Notes under the pieces: model-generated
Told to the model about the DNA's origin: nothing
The model's database searches: none
What the model saw: only the letters and a program-made list of their open reading frames with translations
Part shown: positions 48,982 to 57,169 of the stretch, one piece after another
How positions within the stretch are numbered: position 1 is the first letter of the stretch
Layout: each line of letters opens with the position of its first letter
Origin: Oceanicola sp. D3
Lineage (GTDB): Bacteria > Pseudomonadota > Alphaproteobacteria > Rhodobacterales > Rhodobacteraceae
DNA: 64,000 nucleotides
Direction of reading: 5' to 3'
NCBI RefSeq assembly: GCF_006351965.1
Contig: NZ_CP040932.1
Coordinates: forward strand, 1,488,001-1,552,000
Translations under genes and position numbers: made by a program

Positions 48982-50274
48982 TTACTCCGCTGCAATCTTG
49001 GCTTGGCTGTCCAGCACGCCACGGGCGGCGGTCAGCAGGATATCGAACCCCTTCGAGAAGGTCTCGACGGGGGTTGTGAGGGGGGCGAGCACCTTGACCA
49101 CCTGGTCTTCGTTGCCAGAGGTCTCGATGACGAGGCCCAGCTCGTAGGCGCGGGCGCAGATGGCACCGGCCAGCTCGCCGGAGCCCACATCGACGCCCTG
49201 CATCAGGCCACGGCCCTTGAGGTGTGCGCCGGGCACGAGGGCGGCAACATCGGCGAGCCGGTCGTGAATGAGCTGCTGCTTCTCTGCCAGCTCCTTCTGA
49301 AAGGCATCATCGGCCCAGAACTTCTCGATCGCCACGCGGGCGGTCACGAAGGCATGGGTGTTGCCACGGAAGGTGCCGTTGTGCTCGGCGGGGCCAAACA
49401 CGTCATGCTCGGGGCGCACCAGCAGCATGGCGAAGGGCAGGCCGAAGCCCGAAAGGCTCTTGGCCATCGTCACGATATCCGGGGTCACGCCCATCTCCTC
49501 GAAGGAGAAGAAGGTGCCGCAGCGCCCGCAACCGGCCTGGATGTCGTCGATGATCAGCAGCGCACCGTGCTTCTTGGCGATCGCTGCGATGTGGCGCACC
49601 CATTCGGGCCGCGCGGCATTGAGGCCGCCTTCACCCTGAACGGTCTCCAGAATGATTGCGGCGGGCGCGTCCACGCCGCCGGAGGCATCCGAGAGCATCT
49701 GCTCAAGCTGCGCGGCGGTATCGACATCTTCACCGAAGTAAGCGTCATAGGGCATGCGGGTCACGCCCGAGGTCGCCATCGCAGCGCCGCCCCGGTGGTA
49801 GCCGTTGCCGGTGGCTGCCAATGCGCCCATGGTCACGCCGTGGAAGCCGTTGGTGAAGGCGATGATATTGGTGCGGCCAGTGACCTTGCGGGCAATCTTC
49901 ATCGCCGCCTCAACGGCGTTTGCGCCGGTCGGGCCGGTGAACATCAGCCGGTGATCCATGTCGCGGGGCGCGAGGATGTGGCGCTCGAAGGCGTCGATGA
50001 AGGCGCCCTTGGCATCGGTGTGCAGGTCGAGCCCGTGCGCAATGCCGTCACCCGTGATGTGATCGACCAATGCGGTCTTCATATCGGGGTCGTTGTGGCC
50101 GTAGTTCAGCGAAGAGCAGCCGGCGAGAAAGTCGATCCAGGCGTTGCCATCGGCGTCGATCAGCTCGGAGCCGCGCCCCTTGGAAAACATCGCGGGCATG
50201 CCACGGCAATAGGAGCGGGCCTCGCTCTCGCGACGGGTAAAGATATCAGCGGTATCGGTCATGTCCTTGGGCAT
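48982..50274 (-). CDS. ectB: Diaminobutyrate--2-oxoglutarate transaminase
   Basis: EctB converts L-aspartate semialdehyde to L-2,4-diaminobutyrate using glutamate. It is a 430-residue class III PLP enzyme with [80 protein letters not shown] and the PLP lysine in [20 protein letters not shown]. These match EctB closely. ATG 50274 has AAGGA about 6 nt upstream; the extended frame is not used. It is 49 nt downstream of ectA. Confidence 0.97.
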   Translation of the reverse strand: MPKDMTDTADIFTRRESEARSYCRGMPAMFSKGRGSELIDADGNAWIDFLAGCSSLNYGHNDPDMKTALVDHITGDGIAHGLDLHTDAKGAFIDAFERHILAPRDMDHRLMFTGPTGANAVEAAMKIARKVTGRTNIIAFTNGFHGVTMGALAATGNGYHRGGAAMATSGVTRMPYDAYFGEDVDTAAQLEQMLSDASGGVDAPAAIILETVQGEGGLNAARPEWVRHIAAIAKKHGALLIIDDIQAGCGRCGTFFSFEEMGVTPDIVTMAKSLSGFGLPFAMLLVRPEHDVFGPAEHNGTFRGNTHAFVTARVAIEKFWADDAFQKELAEKQQLIHDRLADVAALVPGAHLKGRGLMQGVDVGSGELAGAICARAYELGLVIETSGNEDQVVKVLAPLTTPVETFSKGFDILLTAARGVLDSQAKIAAE

Positions 50275-50323
50275 GAGGAATCCTTTCAGGATTGAATCCG
50301 GTCTGTTGGGGGTCAGAGGTCGA

Positions 50324-50857
50324 TCAGGCCGCGCGCGCCAGCGCACCGGGGGAGGGCAGGCTGATCGTCACCATGTGTTCGGTGTCGTGTTGACCGCCAA
50401 AATGGGCATCGCTCTCGAAGTGCGGCTCGTCGCTCAGCTCGCCGCCGATAGAGCGGGCGAAGCTGCGGAAGAGGCCCCAAGAGGCGGCGTTATCCTTGGT
50501 GATCGTGGTCTTCAGGTGGTCTGCCTCATCACAGGCGTCACGCTCGATGAGTTCGGCCAGCATCAGCTTGCCGAGGCCGAGGCCCCGCGCTTTGGCGCTG
50601 ACGGCGACCTGCCAGACGAAGAGCTCGTTTTTGGCGGGGATGATGTGGCCAGAGATCCAGCCGACGATTTCGCCATCAAGCTCGGCCACCACGCAGGTAT
50701 CGCGAAAGTGGTCGGCCTGAATGAGGTTGGCATACATGGAGTTCTCGTCGAGTGGCTTGCAGCTTTTGACAAGCGCCCAGATGTCAGCCCCGTCCGTCGC
50801 ATCAGGTTTGCGCAGAAGGGGCGTGCGCGATCGGGGTTCGGCGAGATCTCTTGGCAT
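50324..50857 (-). CDS. ectA: L-2,4-diaminobutyrate N-gamma-acetyltransferase
   Basis: EctA acetylates diaminobutyrate with acetyl-CoA, the second step of ectoine synthesis. The 177-residue GNAT protein has LRKPDATDGADIWALVKSCK, NSMYANLIQADHFRDTCVVA, GWISGHIIPAKNELFVWQVA and the acetyl-CoA loop VSAKARGLGLGKLMLAELIE. I use ATG 50857, 9 nt after GAGGA; ATG 50863 is only 3 nt from it. It is the first gene of ectABC-ask and lies divergent from a MarR regulator. Confidence 0.96.
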   Translation of the reverse strand: MPRDLAEPRSRTPLLRKPDATDGADIWALVKSCKPLDENSMYANLIQADHFRDTCVVAELDGEIVGWISGHIIPAKNELFVWQVAVSAKARGLGLGKLMLAELIERDACDEADHLKTTITKDNAASWGLFRSFARSIGGELSDEPHFESDAHFGGQHDTEHMVTISLPSPGALARAA

Positions 50858-50873
50858 GGTCATCTATCCTCAT

Positions 50874-51015
50874 TTACTTCGTAAGGCTAACTAATCCGGT
50901 TGGAGGAGTAATTCAACACGCGAAGGAAAGTTTCATTGTCATTTCACAAAAAAGCAGAAATCTGGCAGGGAAATGCTTAAAAACCGTGTAGGTTCCGCAA
51001 CAAATGCCCTTTGTT
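50874..51015. promoter_or_regulatory. ectA/ectR divergent control region with palindromes
   Basis: The 226-nt gap between ectA and the MarR gene is AT-richer than the genes. It has TTAC-TTC-GTAA (50874-50884), close to the ectA ribosome-binding site, and AACAAA-TGCCC-TTTGTT (50999-51015). Both are candidate MarR-family operators. No other ORF is supported here. Confidence 0.45.
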
Positions 51016-51083
51016 TTGTGAAGTATCCGCCCAGGATGCTTTGGGGATTGAAGAGATTTTCGGCCTCGTGCAACAGTTTGGGC

Positions 51084-51590
51084 ATGACAGGAACATCCGC
51101 CGACCGTGTTGACGAAAGCCTGATTGCGCTGCGGCGCATTCTTCGGGCCACGGCGCTCTATGACCGCGACCTTGCCCACACCGTCGGCGTCACCCCGGTG
51201 CAGCTGCGGGTGTTGCAGATCCTGCACGGCAAGCCCGGCGGCACCAGCACACCCAAGGCGCTGGCCAACCAGATGGGCGTTGTTCAGGCCACGGTGACGG
51301 CGCTGATCGACAAGTTGCAAGCCACCGGCCACGTGGCCCGCGAGCGCTCCGAGACCGACCGGCGGCAGACCAATGTTGTCATCACCGCCAGTGGCCGGGA
51401 GGTGGTGAAGGACGCGCCAGATGCGCTTCAGCAGCGCTTTGTGCGTGCCTTCGATCAGATGGCCGATTGGGAGCAGGCCCAGCTTGTGGCCTCGCTGGAG
51501 CGTGTGGCGGCGATGCTGGATGCCGAAGAGATAGACGCGTCTCCGCTGCTGACGGCAGGCGCGATTCATGCGCCGCACAAGCCACGCTAG
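51084..51590 (+). CDS. ectR: MarR family regulator of ectoine synthesis (EctR-like)
   Basis: This 168-residue MarR-type winged-helix protein has RRILRATALYDRDLAHTVGV, then TPVQLRVLQILHGKPGGTST, PKALANQMGVVQATVTALID, and the wing ARERSETDRRQTNVVITASG. MarR proteins called EctR repress ectABC in several halophiles and the gene is divergent from ectA here. ATG 51084 gives MTGTSADRVDES and is chosen from the homology-like region; ATG 51036 and 50973 are in frame without good ribosome-binding sites. The N-terminus is therefore uncertain. Confidence 0.85.
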   Translation: MTGTSADRVDESLIALRRILRATALYDRDLAHTVGVTPVQLRVLQILHGKPGGTSTPKALANQMGVVQATVTALIDKLQATGHVARERSETDRRQTNVVITASGREVVKDAPDALQQRFVRAFDQMADWEQAQLVASLERVAAMLDAEEIDASPLLTAGAIHAPHKPR

Positions 51591-51653
51591 GGCAGGCGAG
51601 GCGGCGGCGAAGGCCTCTGCCCCCCGGCTGCGCGCAGGTCTACACTCCGCCGC

Positions 51654-53012
51654 ATGACTGATTCCCCAAGCACCCGCGACATCCATCAGGCCGACCGTCA
51701 CTTCCTGCACCCGTGGGAGGATGTGACCGCCATTGGCGAGACGCATCGCACGGTGCTGACCGACAGCGACGGCATCTATGTGACCGACAGCAACGGCAAG
51801 CGGATGATCGACGGCCCCGGCGGCATGTGGTGCGTGAACGTGGGCCACGGGCGCGAGGAGATCGTGGAGGCCTGCGCCGACCAGATGCGCCGCCTGTCGT
51901 ATTTTTCGCCCTGGTCGATGGCCTCGGATGTGGCCGCCGCGCTGGCCAAGCGCCTCGCCGCCCTCGCGCCGGGTGACTTGAACAACGTGTTCTTCACCAC
52001 CGGCGGCTCTACGGCGGTGGATAGCGCCCTGCGCTTCGCCTTCTTCTACAACAACTGCCTCGGGCGGCCTGAGAAAAAGCACATCATATCAAGGGTCAAC
52101 GCCTATCACGGCTCCACTTACCTTACCGGCTCCTGCTCGGGGAAGATGCGAGAGAAGGCGGAGATGGACATGATCGAGGATCACATCCACTTCCTCTCCT
52201 GCCCCAAGCCGAAGGACCGGCCCGAGGGGCAATCGCTGGAGGATTTCACCGCCGAGAAAGTGGCTGAGCTGGAGGCGATGATCCTCTCGGTCGGCCCCGA
52301 TAAGGTCGCCGCCTTCATCGCAGAGCCGGTCATGGCCTCGGGCGGGGTGATTGTGCAGCCGGAGGGCTACCTTGCGGGCTGCGCCGAGGTTTGCCGCAAG
52401 CATGACGTGCTCTTCATCGCCGACGAGGTGGTGACGAGCTTCGGGCGGCTCGGGCATTACTTTGCCAGTGAAAGCGTGTTCGGCGTGCAACCCGACATGC
52501 TGACCACCGCCAAGGGCCTCACCTCGGGCTACCAGCCGCTCGGCGCGCTCTTCCTCTCCGACCGGCTCATTGCCGAGATCACCGCGGCCACCAACGAGGG
52601 CAAAGGCTTTACCTCGGGCTTCACCTACTCCGGCCACCCGGTCGCCTGCGCCGCCGCGATGGCCAACCTCGACATTTTCGAGCGCGATGGCCTGCTGGAA
52701 CATGTTCAGCGCATCGCGCCCCACTTCGAGGCCGCGCTGCGCTCGCTCTCCGACATCCCGGCGATCTCCGATATCCGGGTGAAAGGCCTGATGGCGGGCA
52801 TCGAATGCGAGCTGGACCCGGCAAACCCGGATGAAGACAGGGACATGGCCTTCGCCACCAAGGTCGACGAGATCTGCCAGCGCCACGGGCTGCTGCTGCG
52901 CCCGGTTTACAATGCCTGCGTGATGTCTCCGCCGCTCACCATAACCGAAAGCCAGATTGACGAGATGGTGCGCATCCTGCGGCTGGGCTTTGAAGAAGCG
53001 CTTGCGGCGTGA
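51654..53012 (+). CDS. Class III aminotransferase (putrescine/omega-amine type)
   Basis: This 452-residue PLP enzyme has HFLHPWEDVTAIGETHRTVL, IDGPGGMWCVNVGHGREEIV, NNVFFTTGGSTAVDSALRFA, AYHGSTYLTGSCSGKMREKA, FIADEVVTSFGRLGHYFASE and the PLP lysine in MLTTAKGLTSGYQPLGALFL. It is of the class III subgroup with putrescine-pyruvate and related amine aminotransferases. It starts at ATG 51654, 63 nt after the MarR gene. Its stop overlaps the AEC gene by GTGA, so transport and aminotransfer are coupled. The substrate is not determined. Confidence 0.92.
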   Translation: MTDSPSTRDIHQADRHFLHPWEDVTAIGETHRTVLTDSDGIYVTDSNGKRMIDGPGGMWCVNVGHGREEIVEACADQMRRLSYFSPWSMASDVAAALAKRLAALAPGDLNNVFFTTGGSTAVDSALRFAFFYNNCLGRPEKKHIISRVNAYHGSTYLTGSCSGKMREKAEMDMIEDHIHFLSCPKPKDRPEGQSLEDFTAEKVAELEAMILSVGPDKVAAFIAEPVMASGGVIVQPEGYLAGCAEVCRKHDVLFIADEVVTSFGRLGHYFASESVFGVQPDMLTTAKGLTSGYQPLGALFLSDRLIAEITAATNEGKGFTSGFTYSGHPVACAAAMANLDIFERDGLLEHVQRIAPHFEAALRSLSDIPAISDIRVKGLMAGIECELDPANPDEDRDMAFATKVDEICQRHGLLLRPVYNACVMSPPLTITESQIDEMVRILRLGFEEALAA

Positions 53013-53917
53013 GCTTTTTCACGGTTCTCGTCAATCCGATCCTGCCGGTTTTCGCCATCCTCGCGCTGGGCTGGGGGCTGGGCAAGGGCGGGCAGCTGAG
53101 CGAAGAGTCTGCCCGCACGATCAACCGCTTCGCCATGACGGTGCTGGTGCCCATCGTGGTGCTGGACCTGCTGTGGAACGCCCCCTTCGACACCTTCCGC
53201 CTCACGCCCATCCTTCTCTACTCGGCAGCGCAGATCGGGCTCTTCGCACTGGGCTATCAACTTGCGCGGCGGCTCTTTGGGGCGGGGCCGGGGGAGTCGG
53301 TTGTACTCGGCTACGCAGGCATTTTTGCCAACAACGTGTTCTACGGGCTGCCCATCGGCGTGCTGCTCTATGGAGAGGGCGGGGTGCTGCCGATCACCAT
53401 GGTTGTGGTGCTCGACTCCACCGTAAGCTTTGGCGGCACGATGTTTGTCTTGCAGGCGATCAAGCTGGGCAAGGTGTCTCCCGGCTCGGTGCTGGCCATC
53501 TTCGCCCGCACGCCCACGCTGCTGGCGATCTTCGGCGGCACGGCGCTGGGCCTCGCGGGCGTGCCGGTGCCTGCCCCGCTTCAGACCTTTCTGGATTTCA
53601 ACGGCGTGGCCGCCGCGCCGGTGGCGCTCTTTTCGCTCGGCGTGGTGCTGAGCGCGGTGGCCTTCCGCTTCGATACGGCGGTGGCGGTGGTGAGTGCCAT
53701 CAAGCTTGTGCTCTTTCCCGCCCTCGTCGCGCTCTTGCTCACCCTGTTCGCAGGCGGGTGGGAGGCCAACCGGCTCTTCGTCTTTGCCGCCGCGCCGCCT
53801 ACGGGCGCCATGGCGATGAGCCTTGCCCTGCTCTACGACGTACCCGCCGCACGGGTGGCGCAGGTGATGGTCTGGACCGCCTTCCTCAGCCTCTTTGCGC
53901 TCGCGGTGCTGGCCTAG
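53009..53917 (+). CDS. AEC (auxin efflux carrier) family transporter
   Basis: This 302-residue protein has ten or so membrane helices in two halves. The N-terminus NPILPVFAILALGWGLGKGG and the later FANNVFYGLPIGVLLYGEGG and FVFAAAPPTGAMAMSLALLY (the central NP/P-break helices) fit the AEC family. Bacterial members carry organic acids such as malonate or malate. The GTG start overlaps the upstream aminotransferase stop (GTGA), so the two are co-translated; it may import or export a substrate or product of that enzyme. Confidence 0.92.
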   Translation: MSFFTVLVNPILPVFAILALGWGLGKGGQLSEESARTINRFAMTVLVPIVVLDLLWNAPFDTFRLTPILLYSAAQIGLFALGYQLARRLFGAGPGESVVLGYAGIFANNVFYGLPIGVLLYGEGGVLPITMVVVLDSTVSFGGTMFVLQAIKLGKVSPGSVLAIFARTPTLLAIFGGTALGLAGVPVPAPLQTFLDFNGVAAAPVALFSLGVVLSAVAFRFDTAVAVVSAIKLVLFPALVALLLTLFAGGWEANRLFVFAAAPPTGAMAMSLALLYDVPAARVAQVMVWTAFLSLFALAVLA

Positions 53918-53980
53918 TCTTGACCTTGCCCGGCACCGGGCGCAGGCTCGCCGCGCAATTCCCATCCTTCGGAGACCGCC

Positions 53981-55300
53981 ATGAACGTCCAGTCCCCCAA
54001 TGATCTCAGAGCCTTCTGGATGCCCTTCACGGCCAACCGCCAGTTCAAGGACAACCCGCGCATGTTCGTGGGTGCGAAAGACATGCATTACACCACCTCC
54101 GACGGGCGCGAGGTGCTGGATGGCACGGCGGGGCTGTGGTGCTGCAACGCGGGCCATGCGCGGCCCAAGATCGTGGAGGCGGTGCAGGCGCAGGTGGCGG
54201 AGATGGATTATGCCCCCGCCTTCCAGATGGGCCACCCCAAGGCCTTCGAACTCGCCAACCGGCTGGTGGATATGGCGCCCGAGGGGATGGACCATGTGTT
54301 TTACACCAACTCCGGATCGGAGAGCGTGGATACCGCTCTGAAGATCGCGCTGGCCTACCATCGCGCACGGGGCGAGGGGCAGCGCACCCGGCTGATCGGG
54401 CGCGAGCGCGGCTATCATGGCGTGGGCTTCGGCGGCATCTCGGTGGGCGGGATCGTCAACAACCGCAAGTTTTTCGGATCGCTGCTGAACGGGGTCGATC
54501 ACCTGCCGCACACCCATCTGCCGGAAAAGAACAGCTATTCGCGCGGCGTGCCCGAGCACGGCGCAGAGCTGGCCGACGAGCTGGAACGCATCGTGGCGTT
54601 GCACGGGCCAGAGACGATTGCCGCCGTGATCGTGGAGCCGCTTGCCGGCTCGACGGGCGTGATCCTGCCGCCGAAAGGCTATCTTGAGCGGCTGCGGGCG
54701 ATCACCGAAAAGCACGGCATCCTGCTGATCTTCGACGAGGTCATCACCGGCTTCGGCCGCCTCGGCGCGCCATTCGGGGCCGACTACTTCGGCGTCACGC
54801 CCGACCTGATGACAACCGCCAAGGGCATCACCAACGGGGTGATCCCGATGGGCGCGGTGTTCTGCTCCGGCGCGATCCACGATGCCTTCATGCATGGGCC
54901 GGAAAACGCCATCGAACTCTTCCACGGCTACACTTACTCGGGCCACCCCATTGCCGCCGCCGCTGGGCTGGCAACGCTGGAGACCTACCGCGAGGAGGGG
55001 CTCTTTGAGCGGGCCGCCGAGCTGGCGCCCTACTTTGAAGACATGCTGCACGGGCTGAAGGGCCTGCCCCACGTCATCGACATCCGCAATCTCGGGCTGG
55101 TCGGCGCGGTGGAACTTGAGCCCATCGCGGGCGCCCCCACCAAGCGCGCCTTCGAGGCGTTCCTTGCGGCCTACGAAGAGGGCGTGCTGATCCGCACCAC
55201 GGGCGACATCATCGCCCTCTCGCCGCCGCTCATCATCGAGAAGGCTCAGATCGACCGGATCGGCGAGGTGTTGGCCAAGGTGCTGAAGTCGCTCGCCTGA
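53981..55300 (+). CDS. Omega-amino acid--pyruvate aminotransferase, beta-alanine:pyruvate type
   Basis: This 439-residue class III enzyme has LRAFWMPFTANRQFKDNPRM, GTAGLWCCNAGHARPKIVEA, VFYTNSGSESVDTALKIALA, RERGYHGVGFGGISVGGIVN and the PLP lysine in DLMTTAKGITNGVIPMGAVF. FWMPFTANRQFK is typical of beta-alanine:pyruvate transaminase. It would convert beta-alanine, produced by PreTA-HydA-HydC, to malonate semialdehyde. The link to the pyrimidine island 40 kb away is inference. It follows the AEC gene by 63 nt and has a possible ribosome-binding site TTCGGAGACC. Confidence 0.93.
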   Translation: MNVQSPNDLRAFWMPFTANRQFKDNPRMFVGAKDMHYTTSDGREVLDGTAGLWCCNAGHARPKIVEAVQAQVAEMDYAPAFQMGHPKAFELANRLVDMAPEGMDHVFYTNSGSESVDTALKIALAYHRARGEGQRTRLIGRERGYHGVGFGGISVGGIVNNRKFFGSLLNGVDHLPHTHLPEKNSYSRGVPEHGAELADELERIVALHGPETIAAVIVEPLAGSTGVILPPKGYLERLRAITEKHGILLIFDEVITGFGRLGAPFGADYFGVTPDLMTTAKGITNGVIPMGAVFCSGAIHDAFMHGPENAIELFHGYTYSGHPIAAAAGLATLETYREEGLFERAAELAPYFEDMLHGLKGLPHVIDIRNLGLVGAVELEPIAGAPTKRAFEAFLAAYEEGVLIRTTGDIIALSPPLIIEKAQIDRIGEVLAKVLKSLA

Positions 55301-55366
55301 CAGTGCCACCAACGCACCGTCATCCTCGGGCTCGACCCGAGGATGGCTGCACCCTACGGAGACCAC

Positions 55367-56038
55367 ATGCAACACATCGAATTGGTGATCTTCGATTGTG
55401 ATGGGGTGCTGGCCGATAGCGAGGTGATCTCGGCCCGGGTGCTGGTGGAGGCGCTGGCCCACCACGGGCTTTCGGTGACGATGGAGCATGTGTTTCGCAA
55501 CTTCGTCGGCCAGAGCTTTCCGAAGGTGGCGCAGAAGATCCGGCGCGATTTTGCGCTCGACCTGCCCGATAGCTTCGAGACGGAGTATCGCAGTCGGCTG
55601 GTGGAGGAGTTCGCCACAGGGCTGCGCGAGACCGAAGGGGTGAGCGCGATGCTCGAGGCGCTGGGGCGGCGGGCCTGCGTGGCCACCTCCTCCTCTCCGC
55701 AAAGGGTGGGGCGCACGCTGGGGCTGCTGAAGATGGAGCGGTTTTTTGAACGGGTGTTCACCGCCTCGGAGGTCGCGCGGGGCAAGCCTGCGCCCGATCT
55801 CTTCCTCCACGCGGCCAAGTGCCTGAACGTGCGGCCAAAATCCTGCCTTGTGATCGAAGACAGCAAGGCCGGTCTGCGCGCGGCGCAGGCGGCGGAGATG
55901 GAGGTTTGGCGCTATATCGGCGGCGCGCATTTTGCCGGGTTCACGCCGGAAGATATCGACACGCCCGCCGGACTCCGCACCTTTGACAACTGGTCCGCTT
56001 TCTATCAAATGGCCCCCGAGTTTAAAAAAGACGCATAG
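55367..56038 (+). CDS. HAD family hydrolase (beta-phosphoglucomutase/phosphatase-like)
   Basis: This 223-residue HAD-superfamily enzyme has motif I ELVIFDCDGVLADSEVISAR, motif II around VATSSSPQRV, motif III Lys in VARGKPAPDLFLHAAKCLNV, and motif IV CLVIEDSKAGLRAA. The DSE after motif I and the alpha-helical cap fit the phosphoglucomutase-like group. ATG 55367 follows CGGAGACC; the frame to 55343 has no ribosome-binding site. It lies upstream of the SorC regulator and polyol transporter genes and likely acts on a sugar or polyol phosphate; the substrate is unknown. Confidence 0.9.
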   Translation: MQHIELVIFDCDGVLADSEVISARVLVEALAHHGLSVTMEHVFRNFVGQSFPKVAQKIRRDFALDLPDSFETEYRSRLVEEFATGLRETEGVSAMLEALGRRACVATSSSPQRVGRTLGLLKMERFFERVFTASEVARGKPAPDLFLHAAKCLNVRPKSCLVIEDSKAGLRAAQAAEMEVWRYIGGAHFAGFTPEDIDTPAGLRTFDNWSAFYQMAPEFKKDA

Positions 56039-56050
56039 CGGGGAGAGCGG

Positions 56051-57007
56051 ATGGCGCGGGCTGCGGGCGAGACGGCAAGGCTGGATGATGCTGCCCGAGC
56101 GGGCTGGCTCTACTACGTGGCTGGCAACACGCAGGATGAGATCGCCCGCAAGCTGGGGGTGTCGCGCCAGTCGGCGCAGCGGCTGGTCAGCCTCGCGGTG
56201 GCCGAGAAGCTGGTGAAGTTTCGGCTCGATCACCCGATTGCCCGCTGCATGGACCTTGCCGCCGCCCTGACCGAGCGTTTCGATCTGCAGTTTTGCGACG
56301 TGGTGCCCACCGACCCGGCCGCGCCCGAGCTGGCCACCGGCGTTGCAGCGGCGGGGGCGGCGGAGATGGAGCGCTGGCTGGCCGACCCGGAGCCGCGCGT
56401 GATCGGCCTTGGCACCGGGCGGATGCTGCGGGCCTGTGTGGAGCAGCTGCCGCGGATGGATTGCCCACAGCATCACCTTGTTTCGCTCGTCGGCAACATG
56501 AGCCCGGATGGCTCGGCCACCGCCTACAACGTGGTGGTGCGGCTGGCCGAAAAGGTTGGCGCGCCGCATAACCCCATGCCGCTCATTGCCGTGGTGCGCT
56601 GCGCCGATGACCTCAAGCTGATGCACGCGCAGGAGCCTGTGGAGAACACGCTGGCGCTGGCGGCGCGGGCCGATGTGACCTTTGTCGGTCTCGGCCATAT
56701 TGATGAAACCTCGCCGCTGGCTGTTGATGGGTTCATCAGCCCCGAGGAGAGCGCCGAACTGATCGCGCAGGGCGCTGTAGGCGAGATGGTGGCCTGGGCT
56801 TTTGACGGCGAAGGCCGCCCGATCGAGGGGCTGACCAACGCGCGAGTGTCCTCGGCCCCGCTCGATCCGGGCACCTCGCGGCGGGTCTGCGGGCTGGCGC
56901 TGGGGCATGCAAAGCAAAAGGCGATTCTCGGCGCGTTGCGCGGCAAGCTCATCAACGCGCTCATCACCGATGAGGCGACGGCCGAGGCAGTCCTCTCCAT
57001 CGCCTGA
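56051..57007 (+). CDS. SorC/DeoR family sugar-binding transcriptional regulator
   Basis: This 318-residue regulator has an N-terminal helix-turn-helix (YYVAGNTQDEIARKLGVSRQ then SAQRLVSLAVAEKL) and a C-terminal SorC sugar-binding domain (RVIGLGTGRMLRACVEQLPR and HHLVSLVGNMSPDGSATAYN). SorC proteins control polyol and sugar operons in response to sugar or sugar phosphate. It starts 12 nt after the HAD gene and ends 162 nt before the SmoE-like gene, where two direct repeats may be its operator. In Rhodobacter the equivalent is SmoC. Confidence 0.92.
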   Translation: MARAAGETARLDDAARAGWLYYVAGNTQDEIARKLGVSRQSAQRLVSLAVAEKLVKFRLDHPIARCMDLAAALTERFDLQFCDVVPTDPAAPELATGVAAAGAAEMERWLADPEPRVIGLGTGRMLRACVEQLPRMDCPQHHLVSLVGNMSPDGSATAYNVVVRLAEKVGAPHNPMPLIAVVRCADDLKLMHAQEPVENTLALAARADVTFVGLGHIDETSPLAVDGFISPEESAELIAQGAVGEMVAWAFDGEGRPIEGLTNARVSSAPLDPGTSRRVCGLALGHAKQKAILGALRGKLINALITDEATAEAVLSIA

Positions 57008-57090
57008 CCGGCAACTCCCTAAACTTTAAATGAAATCCCCTGCCTCACAGGCGGGGCGGCGCGCATTTGTGCAGCCGCAGGATGAGGGTG

Positions 57091-57145
57091 TTGACAGACT
57101 CCTCTCCTCAATGTGAGTATTTGCCCACTACGATAGCATTTGCCC
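57091..57145 (+). promoter_or_regulatory. smo operon promoter with direct repeats
   Basis: TTGACA (57091-57096) is a good -35, with a weak GAGTAT at 57115-57120, 18 nt on. TATTTGCCC (57118-57126) and CATTTGCCC (57137-57145) are a direct repeat with a 19-bp period, about two helical turns. They overlap the -10 region and the start, as expected for a SorC-type repressor operator. Confidence 0.55.
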
Positions 57146-57169
57146 GATAAGGGCATTGGGAGGACATCA

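Noticed and set aside
52907-56917. A 1336-codon open frame on the minus strand
   Set aside because: It is a shadow of four well-recognised genes on the plus strand (AEC carrier, aminotransferase, HAD, SorC). Long antisense frames are common where third positions are G or C, and its translation is His/Arg/Gly-rich with no domain.
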